From Gordonia sp. OPL2 (GTDB lineage Bacteria; Actinomycetota; Actinomycetes; Mycobacteriales; Mycobacteriaceae): a stretch of 64,000 nt of DNA. Below the pieces are notes generated by a model. That model was not told the origin of the DNA. It saw only the letters and a program-made list of their open reading frames with translations, and ran no database searches. The translations under genes were made by a program, and so were the position numbers. Each line of letters starts with the position of its first letter. Position 1 is the stretch's first letter. Positions 1 through 9,212 of the stretch are shown here, one piece after another. The stretch lies in contig NZ_RKME01000003.1 in the NCBI RefSeq assembly GCF_003797825.1, positions 62,001-126,000 of the forward strand, in the 5' to 3' direction.

Positions 1-599
1 CCGGCACCCGCTGCCGCGAGCCCGCCGAGAGCGGAGAACGGCATCATCCCGCTGGTCGCCGCGGGGGTCGGCTGCTGATCGTCGTGGTCTCGTCGGCCGG
101 CGTCGTCGGCCCGGTCGGTGTAGTCGTCGCCTGCCGCGGTCAGGGCCATGCGACCGGCACCGGCGGCGACGACCTGCGCGGAACCGTCGCCCAGGCTGGC
201 CAGCAGATCGGCTCGCAGTCGCTCGCGGTCGGCGATCGAGGCGATGACGGTCATCTCGTTGTGCGCCTCGACCGCTACGTCGGCGTAGGCCTCGGCCGCC
301 ACGGCGGCGGCCTCGAGCCTGCCGATGGTGTGGGCGAGATCCGTGTCCGCGGCGGTGATCCGGGCACCGGCGTGCACCGTGGCGTCGTGGAAGGCACCCG
401 CTCCACCGGAGACATCGTGTGTGCGATGGGCGGCGACGATCGTGTCCGCGACGGCACCGAGGCGGGCCGCGATGTCACGGCATCGCGTCGCGGATTCGCG
501 CAGGGCGGTGACGTCTGCGGTGGGCCATCGACCGGGGGCGAGCTCCTCCGCGAGAGCGCGGATCTCCGGCGGCGTCGGCAACTGTTCGGCCGGTGTCAC
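1..599 (-). CDS. Partial alpha-helical, Ala-rich protein (ESX/WXG-associated type), runs off the left edge
   Basis: An open frame on the minus strand begins with GTG at 599, overlapping the stop of the upstream gene (GTGA), and stays open to the window edge (about 199 residues seen). The first ~150 residues are Ala-rich and predicted helical with no signal peptide or membrane segment. A more disordered Asp/Gln/Pro-rich stretch follows, and then a Gly/Ala/Met-rich stretch starting MMPFSALGG. This layout is seen in large ESX (type VII)-associated proteins and in N-termini of polymorphic toxins or peptidoglycan hydrolases of actinobacteria, but the C-terminal part that would decide is outside the window. 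It is translationally coupled to two upstream small genes, which suggests a shared function. No function is assigned. Confidence 0.6.
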   Translation of the reverse strand, partial: MTPAEQLPTPPEIRALAEELAPGRWPTADVTALRESATRCRDIAARLGAVADTIVAAHRTHDVSGGAGAFHDATVHAGARITAADTDLAHTIGRLEAAAVAAEAYADVAVEAHNEMTVIASIADRERLRADLLASLGDGSAQVVAAGAGRMALTAAGDDYTDRADDAGRRDHDDQQPTPAATSGMMPFSALGGLAAAGA

Positions 600-952
600 C
601 GCGCGCCGCCCGAGAGTCGCAGCGCCACATCGTGATCCGTCTCGCCGACGACACGTGCACCGCGTCGGAGCAGGGCGCGGTGCTCCTCGAGGTGGATCAG
701 TGCAGTGTCGGCGGACGTCCTGATCGCATCGCTGCGCAGCGAGAACCCGGAGCGGAACGCCTGCGCCGCGGGGTCGACCCCGATCGCCGCATCGACTGCG
801 TCGAGCGCGGCCCCCGCGTCAGAGATCAGGCGACCCAGATGCGCACCGGCCGACGCCAACATCTCATCGAGATCCGCGACCGCGGCGGGATCGACCGCCA
901 CCTCCCGAGCCCGCGCGACCGCAGCGCCGCTGTTCTCGCTCGTCTCAGTCAT
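596..952 (-). CDS. Small helical protein, ESX-1 secretion-associated (DUF2580-like)
   Basis: 118 residues starting MTETSEN. I chose the ATG at 952 because it overlaps the stop of the upstream YbaB-like gene; a longer frame to 997 would add residues with no family character. The sequence is helical with a central part (about residues 40-80) of the FRSGFSLRSDAIR type, resembling the short WXG100-like proteins grouped as DUF2580/ESX-associated. It lies between a YbaB-like gene and a large helical protein, with overlaps at both ends, so the three are probably made together. The family assignment is by overall look, not by a decisive motif. Confidence 0.6.
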   Translation of the reverse strand: MTETSENSGAAVARAREVAVDPAAVADLDEMLASAGAHLGRLISDAGAALDAVDAAIGVDPAAQAFRSGFSLRSDAIRTSADTALIHLEEHRALLRRGARVVGETDHDVALRLSGGAR

Positions 953-1298
953 CGTCGGCCCCCGTCTGCCCGTCGCCACGCATCCGGACATCGGCATAGT
1001 CCGGTACTGGTTGGACGGCCGCGGTGAGGATCTGGTTCCGTCGGTCGGCCAACTGCCGGTCGGCGTCGCGGACGAGGGCGGTGATCTGCTCGGACAGCTG
1101 GTCGGCGCGCAGGCGGCGCATGGCTCGCTGATCGATGCCGAGATCGACGAGCAGCCCCCGGGCGTCCACGGTCACCGACACCAGCCGGTCCGGGCTCACC
1201 GCGTGCGCGGTCAGCGTGCGCAACGCGTCACCCACGCGCGCCACCTCGGCCCGCTGCCGCGACACCTCGTCGAGCATGTCCGACCATCGATCCGCCAT
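945..1298 (-). CDS. YbaB/EbfC-like DNA-binding family protein
   Basis: 117 residues, starting MADRWSDML. A long N-terminal helix is followed by a strand pattern with VSVTVDARG near residues 40-48 and a second helix, as in YbaB/EbfC nucleoid-associated proteins (PF02575), which form dimers and bind DNA. Paralogues of this family often sit beside ESX-type small proteins in mycobacteria and relatives, and here the next two genes fit that pattern. It lies 25 bp downstream of trmD and so may be read from the same transcript. The acidic, Gly/Asp-rich C-terminus is likely unstructured. Its role is not known. Confidence 0.65.
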   Translation of the reverse strand: MADRWSDMLDEVSRQRAEVARVGDALRTLTAHAVSPDRLVSVTVDARGLLVDLGIDQRAMRRLRADQLSEQITALVRDADRQLADRRNQILTAAVQPVPDYADVRMRGDGQTGADDD

Positions 1299-1323
1299 GG
1301 GTCCCCCTCCCGATGCGCCGATC

Positions 1324-2061
1324 CTATCGGGCGGTGTCCGTCTCCGACACGCCGTCGGTGCCCGTCGATCGCTCGTCGGCGAAACCCGTCAGGAGGTCGG
1401 GCCTCCGTTCGCGCGTTCGTGCGAGGGACTGCTCGCGGCGCCATGCGGCGACCTTCGCGTGATCGCCCGAGAGCAGCACCGCCGGGACGTCGAGGTCTCG
1501 CCAGGTGACCGGGCGCGTGTAGGAGGGGCCTTCGAGGAGGCCGTCGGAGAACGAATCCTCTTGGTGCGACCGTGGATTGCCCAGCACGCCGTCGATCAAC
1601 CGTACGGTCGCCTCGATCATGGCCATCGTCGCGACCTCGCCGCCGATCAGGACGAAGTCGCCGAGGGAGACCTCTTCCACCCGCACGCGGCGTGCGGCGT
1701 CGTCGAACACACGCTGGTCGATGCCCTCGTAGCGGCCGCAGGCGAATACCAGATGTCGTTCGGCGCTCCATCGCTGCGCGGTCGCCTGGGTGAACCGACG
1801 TCCCGCAGGTGTCGGTACGACGAGCACCGCGTCGTCAGGGCACACCTCGTCCAGGCACGGCCCCCACACCTGTGGCTTCATCACCATGCCGGGTCCGCCA
1901 CCGTAGGGTGAGTCGTCGACGCTGCGGTGGACGTCATGCGTCCAGTCCCGCAGGTCGTGGATGTCGACGGTGATGGTGCCGGCGTCGATGGCCTTGCCCA
2001 GCAACGCGACCCGCAGCGGTGCGAGGTACTCGGGGAAGATGGAGACGACGTCGATTCGCAC
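1324..2061 (-). CDS. trmD: tRNA (guanine-N1)-methyltransferase TrmD
   Basis: 245 residues, the usual length. TrmD uses S-adenosylmethionine to methylate G37 next to the anticodon in tRNAs that read CUN, CCN and CGG, which prevents +1 frameshifting. Visible motifs are [11 protein letters not shown] (49-59), [10 protein letters not shown] (108-117) and [13 protein letters not shown] (130-142), which build the trefoil-knot SAM site, and the general base Asp169 in [10 protein letters not shown]. It is the fourth gene of rpsP-khpA-rimM-trmD and starts 2 bp after rimM. In related genomes rplS follows at some distance; here three other genes lie between trmD and the window edge. Confidence 0.97.
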   Translation of the reverse strand: MRIDVVSIFPEYLAPLRVALLGKAIDAGTITVDIHDLRDWTHDVHRSVDDSPYGGGPGMVMKPQVWGPCLDEVCPDDAVLVVPTPAGRRFTQATAQRWSAERHLVFACGRYEGIDQRVFDDAARRVRVEEVSLGDFVLIGGEVATMAMIEATVRLIDGVLGNPRSHQEDSFSDGLLEGPSYTRPVTWRDLDVPAVLLSGDHAKVAAWRREQSLARTRERRPDLLTGFADERSTGTDGVSETDTAR

Positions 2062-2063
2062 GA

Positions 2064-2579
2064 TCAGCCCTCGTCGAGGAGGCCGTCCGGCGGGTCGATC
2101 TCGATCCGCTCGGCGGTCACGGTCGGCACGATCTCCCGGACGAACGGGATGAGGACCTCGCCGCCCGCGGCGGTTCGCACCGCGAGCACGTCGTTGGCCG
2201 GCAGGTGCAGCACCGACGACACGATCCCGACCTCGACACCGCCGACCGTGGACACCGGCAGACCCTCGAGTTCGTGATCGTAGAACGCGTCGGGATCCGG
2301 TCCCGAGTCGACCTCGGAGCTGTCGATCAGGAAGAGGGTGCCGCGCAGTGCGTCGGCCGCGGTCCGGTCGGCGACCCCGTCCAGGGACAGCAACAGCCGC
2401 CCGGCATGATTCCGGGCGGCTGTCACCGTGAATGTCCTGTCACCGCCGCCGCGTGGGAGTCGCCCGCGGAGGGGAACCCCCGGCGCGAAGCGCAGCTCCG
2501 GCTCGTCGGTGCGGATCTCGACGACGACCTCGCCGCGCACGCCGTGCGATTTGGCCACACGGCCCACCACGAGATCCAT
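2064..2579 (-). CDS. rimM: 16S rRNA processing protein RimM
   Basis: 171 residues. RimM binds ribosomal protein uS19 and assists maturation of the 30S head. The N-terminal RimM barrel starts with [15 protein letters not shown] (6-20), and the C-terminal PRC-barrel contains [15 protein letters not shown] followed by [11 protein letters not shown]. It sits between khpA and trmD in the standard ribosome-maturation operon, so translation and assembly factors are made with S16. Confidence 0.96.
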   Translation of the reverse strand: MDLVVGRVAKSHGVRGEVVVEIRTDEPELRFAPGVPLRGRLPRGGGDRTFTVTAARNHAGRLLLSLDGVADRTAADALRGTLFLIDSSEVDSGPDPDAFYDHELEGLPVSTVGGVEVGIVSSVLHLPANDVLAVRTAAGGEVLIPFVREIVPTVTAERIEIDPPDGLLDEG

Positions 2580-2596
2580 CGCGGAGTCGGTGTCGC

Positions 2597-2839
2597 TCAG
2601 CGGTCGGTGTCGACGATGTCGACCCGCATCCCCCGGCCTCCGATGCCGGAGACGAGGGTGCGCAGGGCGGTCGCGGTCCGGCCGTTACGACCGATGACCT
2701 TGCCGAGATCCTCCGGGTTGACGTGGACCTCGACGAGCCGCCCACGGCGCCCGGTGATCATCTCGACCCGGACGTCATCGGGGTTGGCGACGATGCCGCG
2801 GACGAGATGCTCGACCGCGTCGGCGACGACAGCGCTCAC
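2597..2839 (-). CDS. khpA: KH-domain RNA-binding protein KhpA
   Basis: 80 residues, a single KH domain with the GxxG loop in [13 protein letters not shown]. KhpA-type proteins bind RNA, often as a dimer with the Jag/KhpB protein, and in related bacteria affect cell division and small-RNA control. The start is GTG at 2839, overlapping the rpsP stop as GTGA, which supports translational coupling to S16. It is orthologous by position to mycobacterial Rv2908c. Confidence 0.93.
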   Translation of the reverse strand: MSAVVADAVEHLVRGIVANPDDVRVEMITGRRGRLVEVHVNPEDLGKVIGRNGRTATALRTLVSGIGGRGMRVDIVDTDR

Positions 2840-3294
2840 GCGTCGGCCTTGTCACCCTCGGCGGCCGGGGCGTCGGCGGTCTCGGCCGGAGCCTCGTCGG
2901 CCTTCTTGGCGGCCTTCTTCTTCGGGGTGACGGCCTCGGCGACCGGCTCGCTGTCGGCGGCGGCGAGAGCGGCGTTGAAGAGGTCGAGCTTGGACGGCTT
3001 CGGCTCGGCGGTCTTCAGGGTGCCCTCGGCGCCCGGCAGACCCTTGAACTTCTGCCAGTCACCGGTGACCTTGAGGATCGCCGCGACCGGCTCGGTCGGC
3101 TGCGCGCCGACACCCAGCCAGTACTGCGCGCGGTCGGAGTCGACCTCGATCAGGCTCGGCTCTTCCTTGGGGTGGTACTTGCCGATGGTCTCGATCACCC
3201 GGCCGTTGCGGCGGGTCCGAGAATCGGCGACGACGATGCGGTACTGCGGGTTGCGGATCTTGCCGAGCCGCGTGAGCTTGATCTTGACAGCCAT
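2836..3294 (-). CDS. rpsP: 30S ribosomal protein S16
   Basis: 152 residues. The first ~80 are the conserved S16 fold, with [20 protein letters not shown] at 5-24 and IGKYHP shortly after. The remaining ~45 residues form a Lys/Ala/Glu-rich tail, an extension found in mycobacteria and relatives but absent from the ~85-residue E. coli protein. First gene of the rpsP-khpA-rimM-trmD operon. Its 5' leader holds a perfect 8-bp hairpin (3333-3353). Confidence 0.97.
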   Translation of the reverse strand: MAVKIKLTRLGKIRNPQYRIVVADSRTRRNGRVIETIGKYHPKEEPSLIEVDSDRAQYWLGVGAQPTEPVAAILKVTGDWQKFKGLPGAEGTLKTAEPKPSKLDLFNAALAAADSEPVAEAVTPKKKAAKKADEAPAETADAPAAEGDKADA

Positions 3295-3332
3295 GTCTTC
3301 TTCTTCCTTGAGTGGTCACTGCGCAATTCAGC

Positions 3333-3353
3333 GATCCGCCCGACTGGCGGATC
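3333..3353 (-). promoter_or_regulatory. Leader hairpin of rpsP
   Basis: GATCCGCC and its exact complement GGCGGATC flank a 5-nt loop, 39-60 bases upstream of the rpsP start. It has no U-tract, so it is more likely a structured leader or attenuator than a terminator. Whether S16 or another factor binds it is unknown. Confidence 0.4.
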
Positions 3354-3518
3354 CGGTTTTGCGATCTGTATCGGTGTGACCGTCGGTCGGTACGTGACCG
3401 GGTCCGACGAACCAGCGTGTCATTCTGCCAGACGTGGCCGCCCGCGCGAAATCGCCGAGCAGGGCCGGCCGGAGGCCAGGAGTCGCCCGATTTCCGGTGG
3501 GCGGCCCGGGGTCGGGTT

Positions 3519-3560
3519 CGACATGTGGTTACCCACCCCGCTGAAGGTAACCACATGTCG
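3519..3560. repeat. Perfect 15-bp inverted repeat with 12-nt spacer
   Basis: CGACATGTGGTTACC at 3519-3533 is repeated as its exact reverse complement at 3546-3560. The arms are only moderately GC-rich and no T-run follows on either strand, so it differs from the GC-rich terminators elsewhere in the window. It may be the 3'-end structure of the amidohydrolase transcript, an operator for rpsP, or a small mobile-type palindrome. Confidence 0.75.
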
Positions 3561-3787
3561 CGCACATCGGGCGAACTCCGCCGCCGGTGTCTCGCACAGT
3601 CGCGCGGCCCTCCCCTGACCTGCTGCGACGCGAATCCCGACGGGGTGCGTACGCCCGCGAACCCCTTGCAACGCGACGGCTACTTTACCAGCCGGTAAGT
3701 TAGCGGTACCAGCGCAGCGGACGTGGAATGCGTCACACGAATGGATCACACCGAGCATGGTGAACTGGGGTTTTGTCGACGGTCAGG

Positions 3788-4915
3788 TCAGGAGACCGTT
3801 AGCCCGGAGCAAACGATCTCGCGCGGCCGGCGCAGCGTCGTCAGGTCCTGCCCCGGGTCGTCGTCGAGGACGATGAAATCGGCGCGGTCTCCCTCGGCGA
3901 GCAGTCCCCCGGCGTCGAGCCAGGTGCGCGGCGCGACCGTCGCAGCGTGCAACGCACGCCGTGCGCCGTACCCGATCGCGGCCATGGCCTCGATCTCGTC
4001 GACGATGCGACCGTGTCCGACGAACCCGCCCGCGTCGGTTCCCGCGAACATCGCCACGCCGGCCTCACGGGCGGCGGCGAACACCGCGCCCGCATTGTCG
4101 TACAGCGCGCGCATGGTGGCCTGATAGCGCGGGAAGCGGTCGGCGCCATCGGCGATCCCCGGGAAGTTCTCCACCTGGATGAGCGTGGGCACCAAGCCGA
4201 TCGAGCGTTCGGCCATCTGATCCAACAGGTCGGTCGACAGCCCCGTCCCGTGCTCGATGCAGTCGACGCCGGCGCCGATGAGGTCGGGCAGTGCATCCGC
4301 GCCGAAGACATGGGCGGTGATCCGGGCACCCTCCTCGTGGGCTGCGGCCACGGCCGCGTCGAGTTGGGTTCGGGTCCACAGTGGGGCGAGGTCGCCGACC
4401 TCGCGGTCGATCCAGTCCCCGACGATCTTCACCCAGCCGTCGCCCGAGCGCGCCTGCCGCCGGACCTCGTCGGCCAGCTCGTCCGGATTCTCCAGATCGA
4501 CGCCGTAGTCGCGCAGATAGCGTTTGGGGCGGGCGATGTGCTTGCCGGAGCGGATGAATCGCGGGCACGCAGGATCGTCGTCGAGGGGGTGGGTGTCCAG
4601 CGGTGAGCCGACCTCGCGGATGAGCAGCGTTCCGGCGCGCGCGTCCTCCATCGCATACCTGCGGGCACGATCGATCGTCACCCCCAGGCCGGGTGCGATG
4701 CCGACGTGATTGTGGGCGTCCACCAGTCCGGGGATGATCCAGCCGGCGTCGACGACCGTCCGCGCCGACGCCACGGGTTCCCGGGTGATCCGGTCGCCGA
4801 CGACCCAGAGGTCGATGCGCTCATCGGTGAACGGGTCGCGACCGCGGTAATGGCGGACCTCGCCGTCCGGCCTCGCCGTGGTGGAACCTGTGTCGATCTG
4901 GGCGGATTCGGGCAT
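3788..4915 (-). CDS. Amidohydrolase family protein (imidazolonepropionase/prolidase-like)
   Basis: 375 residues. Metal-dependent hydrolase of the amidohydrolase superfamily, with the binuclear metal-site pattern: HxH in GLVDAHNHVG (His68, His70), a Lys at 163 in WVKIVGDW that would be the carbamylated bridge, His202 in AHVFG, His222 in CIEHG and Asp294 in AGTDAG. The C-terminal strand FIVLDDDPGQDL belongs to the small beta-sandwich domain. Substrate is not evident; related enzymes cleave dipeptides or cyclic amides. Positional counterpart of mycobacterial Rv2915c beside ffh. No signal peptide. Confidence 0.85.
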   Translation of the reverse strand: MPESAQIDTGSTTARPDGEVRHYRGRDPFTDERIDLWVVGDRITREPVASARTVVDAGWIIPGLVDAHNHVGIAPGLGVTIDRARRYAMEDARAGTLLIREVGSPLDTHPLDDDPACPRFIRSGKHIARPKRYLRDYGVDLENPDELADEVRRQARSGDGWVKIVGDWIDREVGDLAPLWTRTQLDAAVAAAHEEGARITAHVFGADALPDLIGAGVDCIEHGTGLSTDLLDQMAERSIGLVPTLIQVENFPGIADGADRFPRYQATMRALYDNAGAVFAAAREAGVAMFAGTDAGGFVGHGRIVDEIEAMAAIGYGARRALHAATVAPRTWLDAGGLLAEGDRADFIVLDDDPGQDLTTLRRPREIVCSGLTVS

Positions 4916-4957
4916 GCTGCGGTCAGGGCCTCCCGTGTCGCGTCGTCCTCGGTCGGA

Positions 4958-6532
4958 CTACTTCTTCTTCTTGGGCTGCTGGAACTGCGAGACGTCGAGA
5001 CCCTCGAGTCCGGGCGGCAACTCGTCGAGCCCGGCCGGCATGTTGGAGAGATCGGGGAAGCCCGCAGGCATCCCGCCGGGCATCCCGGGCATTCCCATAC
5101 CGGGGAATCCGCCACGCGCCTTGGGCGGCGTGGGTCCCCGGTTCTTGCCCTTCTTCCCCTTGCCCTTCTTGCGATTCGACTTACGGCCGCCACCCATCCC
5201 CATGCGCCCGGACATCTGCGACATCATCTTGCGTGCGTCGAAGAACCGATCGACGAGCTGGTTGACCTCGCTGACGGTGACACCGGAACCGTTGGCGATG
5301 CGCAGGCGTCGCGAGGCGTTGATGATCTTCGGGTTCTCGCGCTCGGCGGGGGTCATGCCCCGGATGATCGCCTGCACCCGGTCGAGCTGGCTGTCGTCGA
5401 CCTGCGACAGGGCGTCCTTCATCTGACCGGCGCCGGGCAGCATGCCGAGGATGTTGCCGATGGGACCCATCTTGCGGATCATCAGCATCTGCTCGAGGAA
5501 GTCCTCGAGCGTGAGCTCCCCCTGGGTGATCTTCGCCGCCGCGGCCTCGGCCTGCTGTGCGTCCCAATGCTGTTCGGCCTGCTCGATGAGCGACAGCACA
5601 TCACCCATGCCGAGGATGCGGCTCGCCATCCGGTCGGGATGGAAGACGTCGAAGTCGTCGAGCTTCTCGCCCGACGACGCGAACATGATCGGCCTGCCGG
5701 TGACCTCGCGGACCGACAGCGCGGCACCGCCGCGGGCGTCGCCGTCGAGTTTGGTCAGCACGACGCCGGTGAACCCGACGCCCTCCTGGAACGCCTCGGC
5801 CGTCGTGACCGCGTCCTGACCGATCATGGCGTCGACGACGAACAGCACCTCGTCGGGATCGGTGGCCTCCCGGATGTCGGAGGCCTGACGCATCAGCTCC
5901 TCGTCGATGCCGAGTCGGCCCGCGGTGTCGATGACGACGACGTCGTAGTGCGCGGCAGTCGCCTCGGCGACACCGGCGCGCGCGACCTCGACCGGGTCCC
6001 CGGAGGTGACGCCGAGTTCGCCCTCGCCGCCGATGCTGGTGCCGGGGTGCGGCGCAAACACCTTCACGTCGGCGCGCTCGCCGACGATCTGCAGCTGGGA
6101 GACCGCACCCGGACGCTGGAGGTCACAGGCCACGAGCAGCGGGGTGTGACCCTGCTTCTTCAGCCAGTGGCCGAGCTTGCCGGCCAGTGTCGTCTTACCG
6201 GCGCCCTGCAGGCCGGCCAGCATGATGATCGTCGGTGGCTTCTTGGCGAAGCCGATCCGGCGGGTCTCGCCGCCGAGGATGCCGACCAGTTCGTCGTTGA
6301 CGATCTTGACGACCTGCTGGGCCGGGTTGAGCGCGCCGGACACCTCAGCGCCCTTGGCGCGCTCCTTCACCTTGGCGATGAAGCCACGGACGACGGGAAG
6401 CGAGACGTCGGCTTCGAGCAACGCCAGCCGGATCTCCCGGCAGGTGCGGTCGATGTCGGCGTCGGACAGCCGCCCCTTGCCCCGCAGGTCCTTCAGCGCA
6501 TCGGCCAACCGATCGGAAAGCGAATCGAACAT
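4958..6532 (-). CDS. ffh: Signal recognition particle protein Ffh (SRP54)
   Basis: 524 residues from the ATG at 6532 (MFDSLSDRL), which matches family starts; the open frame continues upstream without family character. Ffh binds signal sequences and 4.5S RNA and docks with FtsY in a GTP-dependent way. The NG domain shows GLQGAGKTT (107-115), DTAGRL and TKLDGDARGG; the Met-rich M domain follows with the RNA-binding GSG motif in RIANGSGVTV. The tail is Gly/Pro/Met-rich and ends in lysines, longer than in E. coli but normal for mycobacteria. FtsY is encoded about 5 kb away. Confidence 0.97.
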   Translation of the reverse strand: MFDSLSDRLADALKDLRGKGRLSDADIDRTCREIRLALLEADVSLPVVRGFIAKVKERAKGAEVSGALNPAQQVVKIVNDELVGILGGETRRIGFAKKPPTIIMLAGLQGAGKTTLAGKLGHWLKKQGHTPLLVACDLQRPGAVSQLQIVGERADVKVFAPHPGTSIGGEGELGVTSGDPVEVARAGVAEATAAHYDVVVIDTAGRLGIDEELMRQASDIREATDPDEVLFVVDAMIGQDAVTTAEAFQEGVGFTGVVLTKLDGDARGGAALSVREVTGRPIMFASSGEKLDDFDVFHPDRMASRILGMGDVLSLIEQAEQHWDAQQAEAAAAKITQGELTLEDFLEQMLMIRKMGPIGNILGMLPGAGQMKDALSQVDDSQLDRVQAIIRGMTPAERENPKIINASRRLRIANGSGVTVSEVNQLVDRFFDARKMMSQMSGRMGMGGGRKSNRKKGKGKKGKNRGPTPPKARGGFPGMGMPGMPGGMPAGFPDLSNMPAGLDELPPGLEGLDVSQFQQPKKKK

Positions 6533-6610
6533 TCCCCTAGTCTTCCATGCTCGTGGCCGGTCCCCGCCGTGCCCTCGCGAGAATCGCCCGTCGGCGGCAC
6601 GGCGCGGCAC

Positions 6611-9184
6611 TCAGCTGATGGGCACCCCGGATCGTGCCGTTCCCCCCGCAGCCTGCGGGCCGTCGCCGTCGGGCTCGGCCCGCGGCTGGGGTGGCGGGCA
6701 CACCGCGAGTACGTCGTCGGCGAGTGCCCGGCGCGCCGCCGCGGTGTCGTCGGGCAGGAGCAGACAGAACGTGTCGACGACGGTGCTGCCGAGGGTCGCG
6801 ACCTTCGCCCATCGGACCTGCGCGTGGTGGCGCTCGATCACTGCACTGACACGACTCAGGAGTCCGATCCGGTCGTCGGTGCGCAGTTCCATCAGGACCT
6901 CGGCGGACGGTTCATCCGACGCATCCGCTCCCGTACCGGCGTCGATCCCGGTGACCGGGTCCACCCACAGGATCCGCGGCGGTGCGACCGCGAAGAGCGC
7001 CGGAACCGCCGTCTTCGGGTGACCCGCGCCGTCGACCGCGGGGTCGGTGCTGCCCGCCGACGCTCCCGTCCCGGCCGCCGCGCCCGGCGGCACCATGATC
7101 GAGCCGATCGTCGGGATCGGCGAGTCGGCCTCCCGCGCGTCGAGGCGTGCGAGCACGTCGACCTTGCCCTCGACGGCCGCCATCAACTGCTGGCGCATCA
7201 GGCCGGCCTCCGGCGGGCTGCCGAACATCGGCACCACGACGAACGTGTTCACCGCACTCGACGCGTGGCACTGGACGGTGGCCGAGTGCGATCGCAGGCC
7301 GTTGAGACCCAGGACGCCGGCCATCTTCGACAGCAGGCCCGGCTGATCGGGCGCGACCATCGTCACGCGGTAGGTGTGCGGGCCGTCCGCCGGCACGATC
7401 TCGACGGAGAAGCCCCCTGCCTCGGCGAGACGGATCTGCTCGGGTTCCAGCGGCTCGGGACGCGCCAGGTCACCACCGTCGATCAGCCGTAACGCACGTC
7501 GCACGAGCTCACTGATCAGCGACGCCTTCCACTCTCCCCAGACACCCGGCCCGGTGGCGAGCGAGTCGGCCTCGGCCAGCGTGGCGAGCAGCTCGAGGAG
7601 TACCCGGTTGTGACCCAGCGTCTCCGCGACCATCTCGGCGGTCGCCGGGTCGTCGAGGTCGCGGCGCGTCGCGACGGTCGGCAACAACAGGTGGTGACGC
7701 ACCATCTCCGACAACACCGTGACGTCCTGCGGCCACAAGCCGAAGCGGTTACCGATCTGGATGGCCAGTTCGGCCCCGACGATGCTGTGGTCGGCGCCCC
7801 GGCCCTTGCCCAGGTCGTGGATCAGCGCCCCGAGTACCAGGAGATCCGGGCGCGACACCCGGGTGGTCATCGACCCTGCGTGGGCGGCTGTTTCCACGAG
7901 ATGGCGATCGACGGTCCAGGTGTGGATGGCGTCGCGGGGCGGCAGGTCGCGCACCGCACCCCATTCGGGCAGCAGCCGCCCCCAGAGTCCGGTGCGGTCG
8001 AGGGCCTCGATCGGATCCACCATGTGATGCCCGGAACCGAGCAGGACCAGCAGATCGCTGAGCGCCTCGGACGGCCACGGCTCGCGGAGTTCGGGTGCAT
8101 AGTCGGCGAGACGGCTCAGGGTCGACGCGCTGATCGGCAGTCCGGTCCGTGCCGACGCGGAGGCCACGCGCAGGATCAGCCCCGGGTCCTTGCTCGGGAT
8201 GGCGTTGCGTGCCAACACGATCTCACCGTTGTGCTCGACGACACCCTCGTCGAGCGGACGCCGGATGGGCGAACGGCGCAGCTTCGCGAGACCGCGCCGC
8301 GGCAGCGCGTTGCCCGCGGTCCGCAGTCCGACGTCGATGGAATAGCTGACCGTGCGCGCGGAATCACTGATCACCCGGGCGAGATCGAAACGGTCGCCGA
8401 TGCGCAGCGCGGCGCCGATCTCGTCGGCGTCCTGCGCGCGGACCTGCTCGCGGGGCCGTCCGGCGATGCGGTGCAGCTCGGTGCGGATGTCGAGCAGTCG
8501 CCCGTAGGCCACCTGCGGTCCGGCACCGGGTGAATCGGGACGCAGGCTCGCCATGCCGTCGGTGAGTTGCGCCATCGCCAGGGCGCCGAGGAGTTGGACG
8601 TCGCGCAGACCGCCGCGGCCGTTCTTCAGGTCCGGCTCGGCACGATGGGCGATGTCACCGGCACGGCGCCACCGATCCTGCGCGTGGGCGACGACGTCGG
8701 GGAAACGATCCCGGATCCCGGTGCGCCACTGCTGACGGACTCCCCCGATGAGCAGGGTCGACAGATCCTCGTCGCCTGCGATGTGGCGGGCCTCGAGCAA
8801 CCCCAGTGCCGCGCTGACGTCCTCGGACGCCACCTGCAACGCCTGCGGAACCGTCCGCACACTGTGATCCAGCGGGATGTTGGCGTCCCACAACGGATAC
8901 CAGAGCCCGTCGGCGACCTCCGACACACGATCCGGTGCGATGTCGTCGTGGAGCAGGATCAGATCCAGATCCGAGAACGGGAGCAGCTCGCCACGTCCGA
9001 GTCCGCCGACCGCGACGATGGCGAATCCACTGTCGGAGCGGATTCCGAGTTCGGCGCCCTTGCTCGTGAGCCAGAACTCGTGGAGATCGACGAGCACCTG
9101 CCGGAGACCGGCCGCGTCGAGTTTCCCACTCTTGCCCGACTCCAAGAGCTGTCGGCGCGTCGCCGCGAGATCTGTTGCTGCCAC
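6611..9184 (-). CDS. glnD: [Protein-PII] nucleotidyltransferase GlnD
   Basis: 857 residues starting with GTG at 9184. In actinobacteria GlnD adenylylates and deadenylylates PII on Tyr51 in response to nitrogen state. The nucleotidyltransferase domain has GGLGRGE (60-66) and SDLD (71-74), which hold the metal; the HD domain is seen at ALIHDLGKGRGADHS; two ACT domains lie in the C-terminal third (PGLLSKMAGVLG and RIGLLSRVSAV), where glutamine is sensed. A Gly/Ala/Ser-rich linker separates the ACT repeats. Downstream of glnB, with a terminator-like hairpin between them. Confidence 0.96.
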   Translation of the reverse strand: MAATDLAATRRQLLESGKSGKLDAAGLRQVLVDLHEFWLTSKGAELGIRSDSGFAIVAVGGLGRGELLPFSDLDLILLHDDIAPDRVSEVADGLWYPLWDANIPLDHSVRTVPQALQVASEDVSAALGLLEARHIAGDEDLSTLLIGGVRQQWRTGIRDRFPDVVAHAQDRWRRAGDIAHRAEPDLKNGRGGLRDVQLLGALAMAQLTDGMASLRPDSPGAGPQVAYGRLLDIRTELHRIAGRPREQVRAQDADEIGAALRIGDRFDLARVISDSARTVSYSIDVGLRTAGNALPRRGLAKLRRSPIRRPLDEGVVEHNGEIVLARNAIPSKDPGLILRVASASARTGLPISASTLSRLADYAPELREPWPSEALSDLLVLLGSGHHMVDPIEALDRTGLWGRLLPEWGAVRDLPPRDAIHTWTVDRHLVETAAHAGSMTTRVSRPDLLVLGALIHDLGKGRGADHSIVGAELAIQIGNRFGLWPQDVTVLSEMVRHHLLLPTVATRRDLDDPATAEMVAETLGHNRVLLELLATLAEADSLATGPGVWGEWKASLISELVRRALRLIDGGDLARPEPLEPEQIRLAEAGGFSVEIVPADGPHTYRVTMVAPDQPGLLSKMAGVLGLNGLRSHSATVQCHASSAVNTFVVVPMFGSPPEAGLMRQQLMAAVEGKVDVLARLDAREADSPIPTIGSIMVPPGAAAGTGASAGSTDPAVDGAGHPKTAVPALFAVAPPRILWVDPVTGIDAGTGADASDEPSAEVLMELRTDDRIGLLSRVSAVIERHHAQVRWAKVATLGSTVVDTFCLLLPDDTAAARRALADDVLAVCPPPQPRAEPDGDGPQAAGGTARSGVPIS

Positions 9185-9212
9185 GAGGGTTTCGTACTCC
9201 CTTTGCGAAGGA

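Larger units (their letters stand above)
3295..3787. other. 493-bp intergenic region between the amidohydrolase gene and rpsP
   Basis: No coding frame here has support. It should hold the rpsP promoter and the end of the amidohydrolase transcript. Three structures stand out: the leader hairpin at 3333-3353, a perfect 15-bp inverted repeat at 3519-3560, and a short palindrome TTACC-AGCC-GGTAA at 3685-3698 of the kind bound by TetR-family repressors, although no regulator gene is adjacent. Confidence 0.6.

Noticed and set aside
3685-3698. TTACC-AGCC-GGTAA palindrome resembling a TetR-family operator
   Set aside because: It lies behind the 3' end of the amidohydrolase gene with no regulator or promoter nearby; kept only as a note in the intergenic entry.
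4706-7492. 928-residue plus-strand frame opposite ffh and glnD
   Set aside because: Covers two certain minus-strand genes and shows no domain; an artefact of codon-position GC bias.
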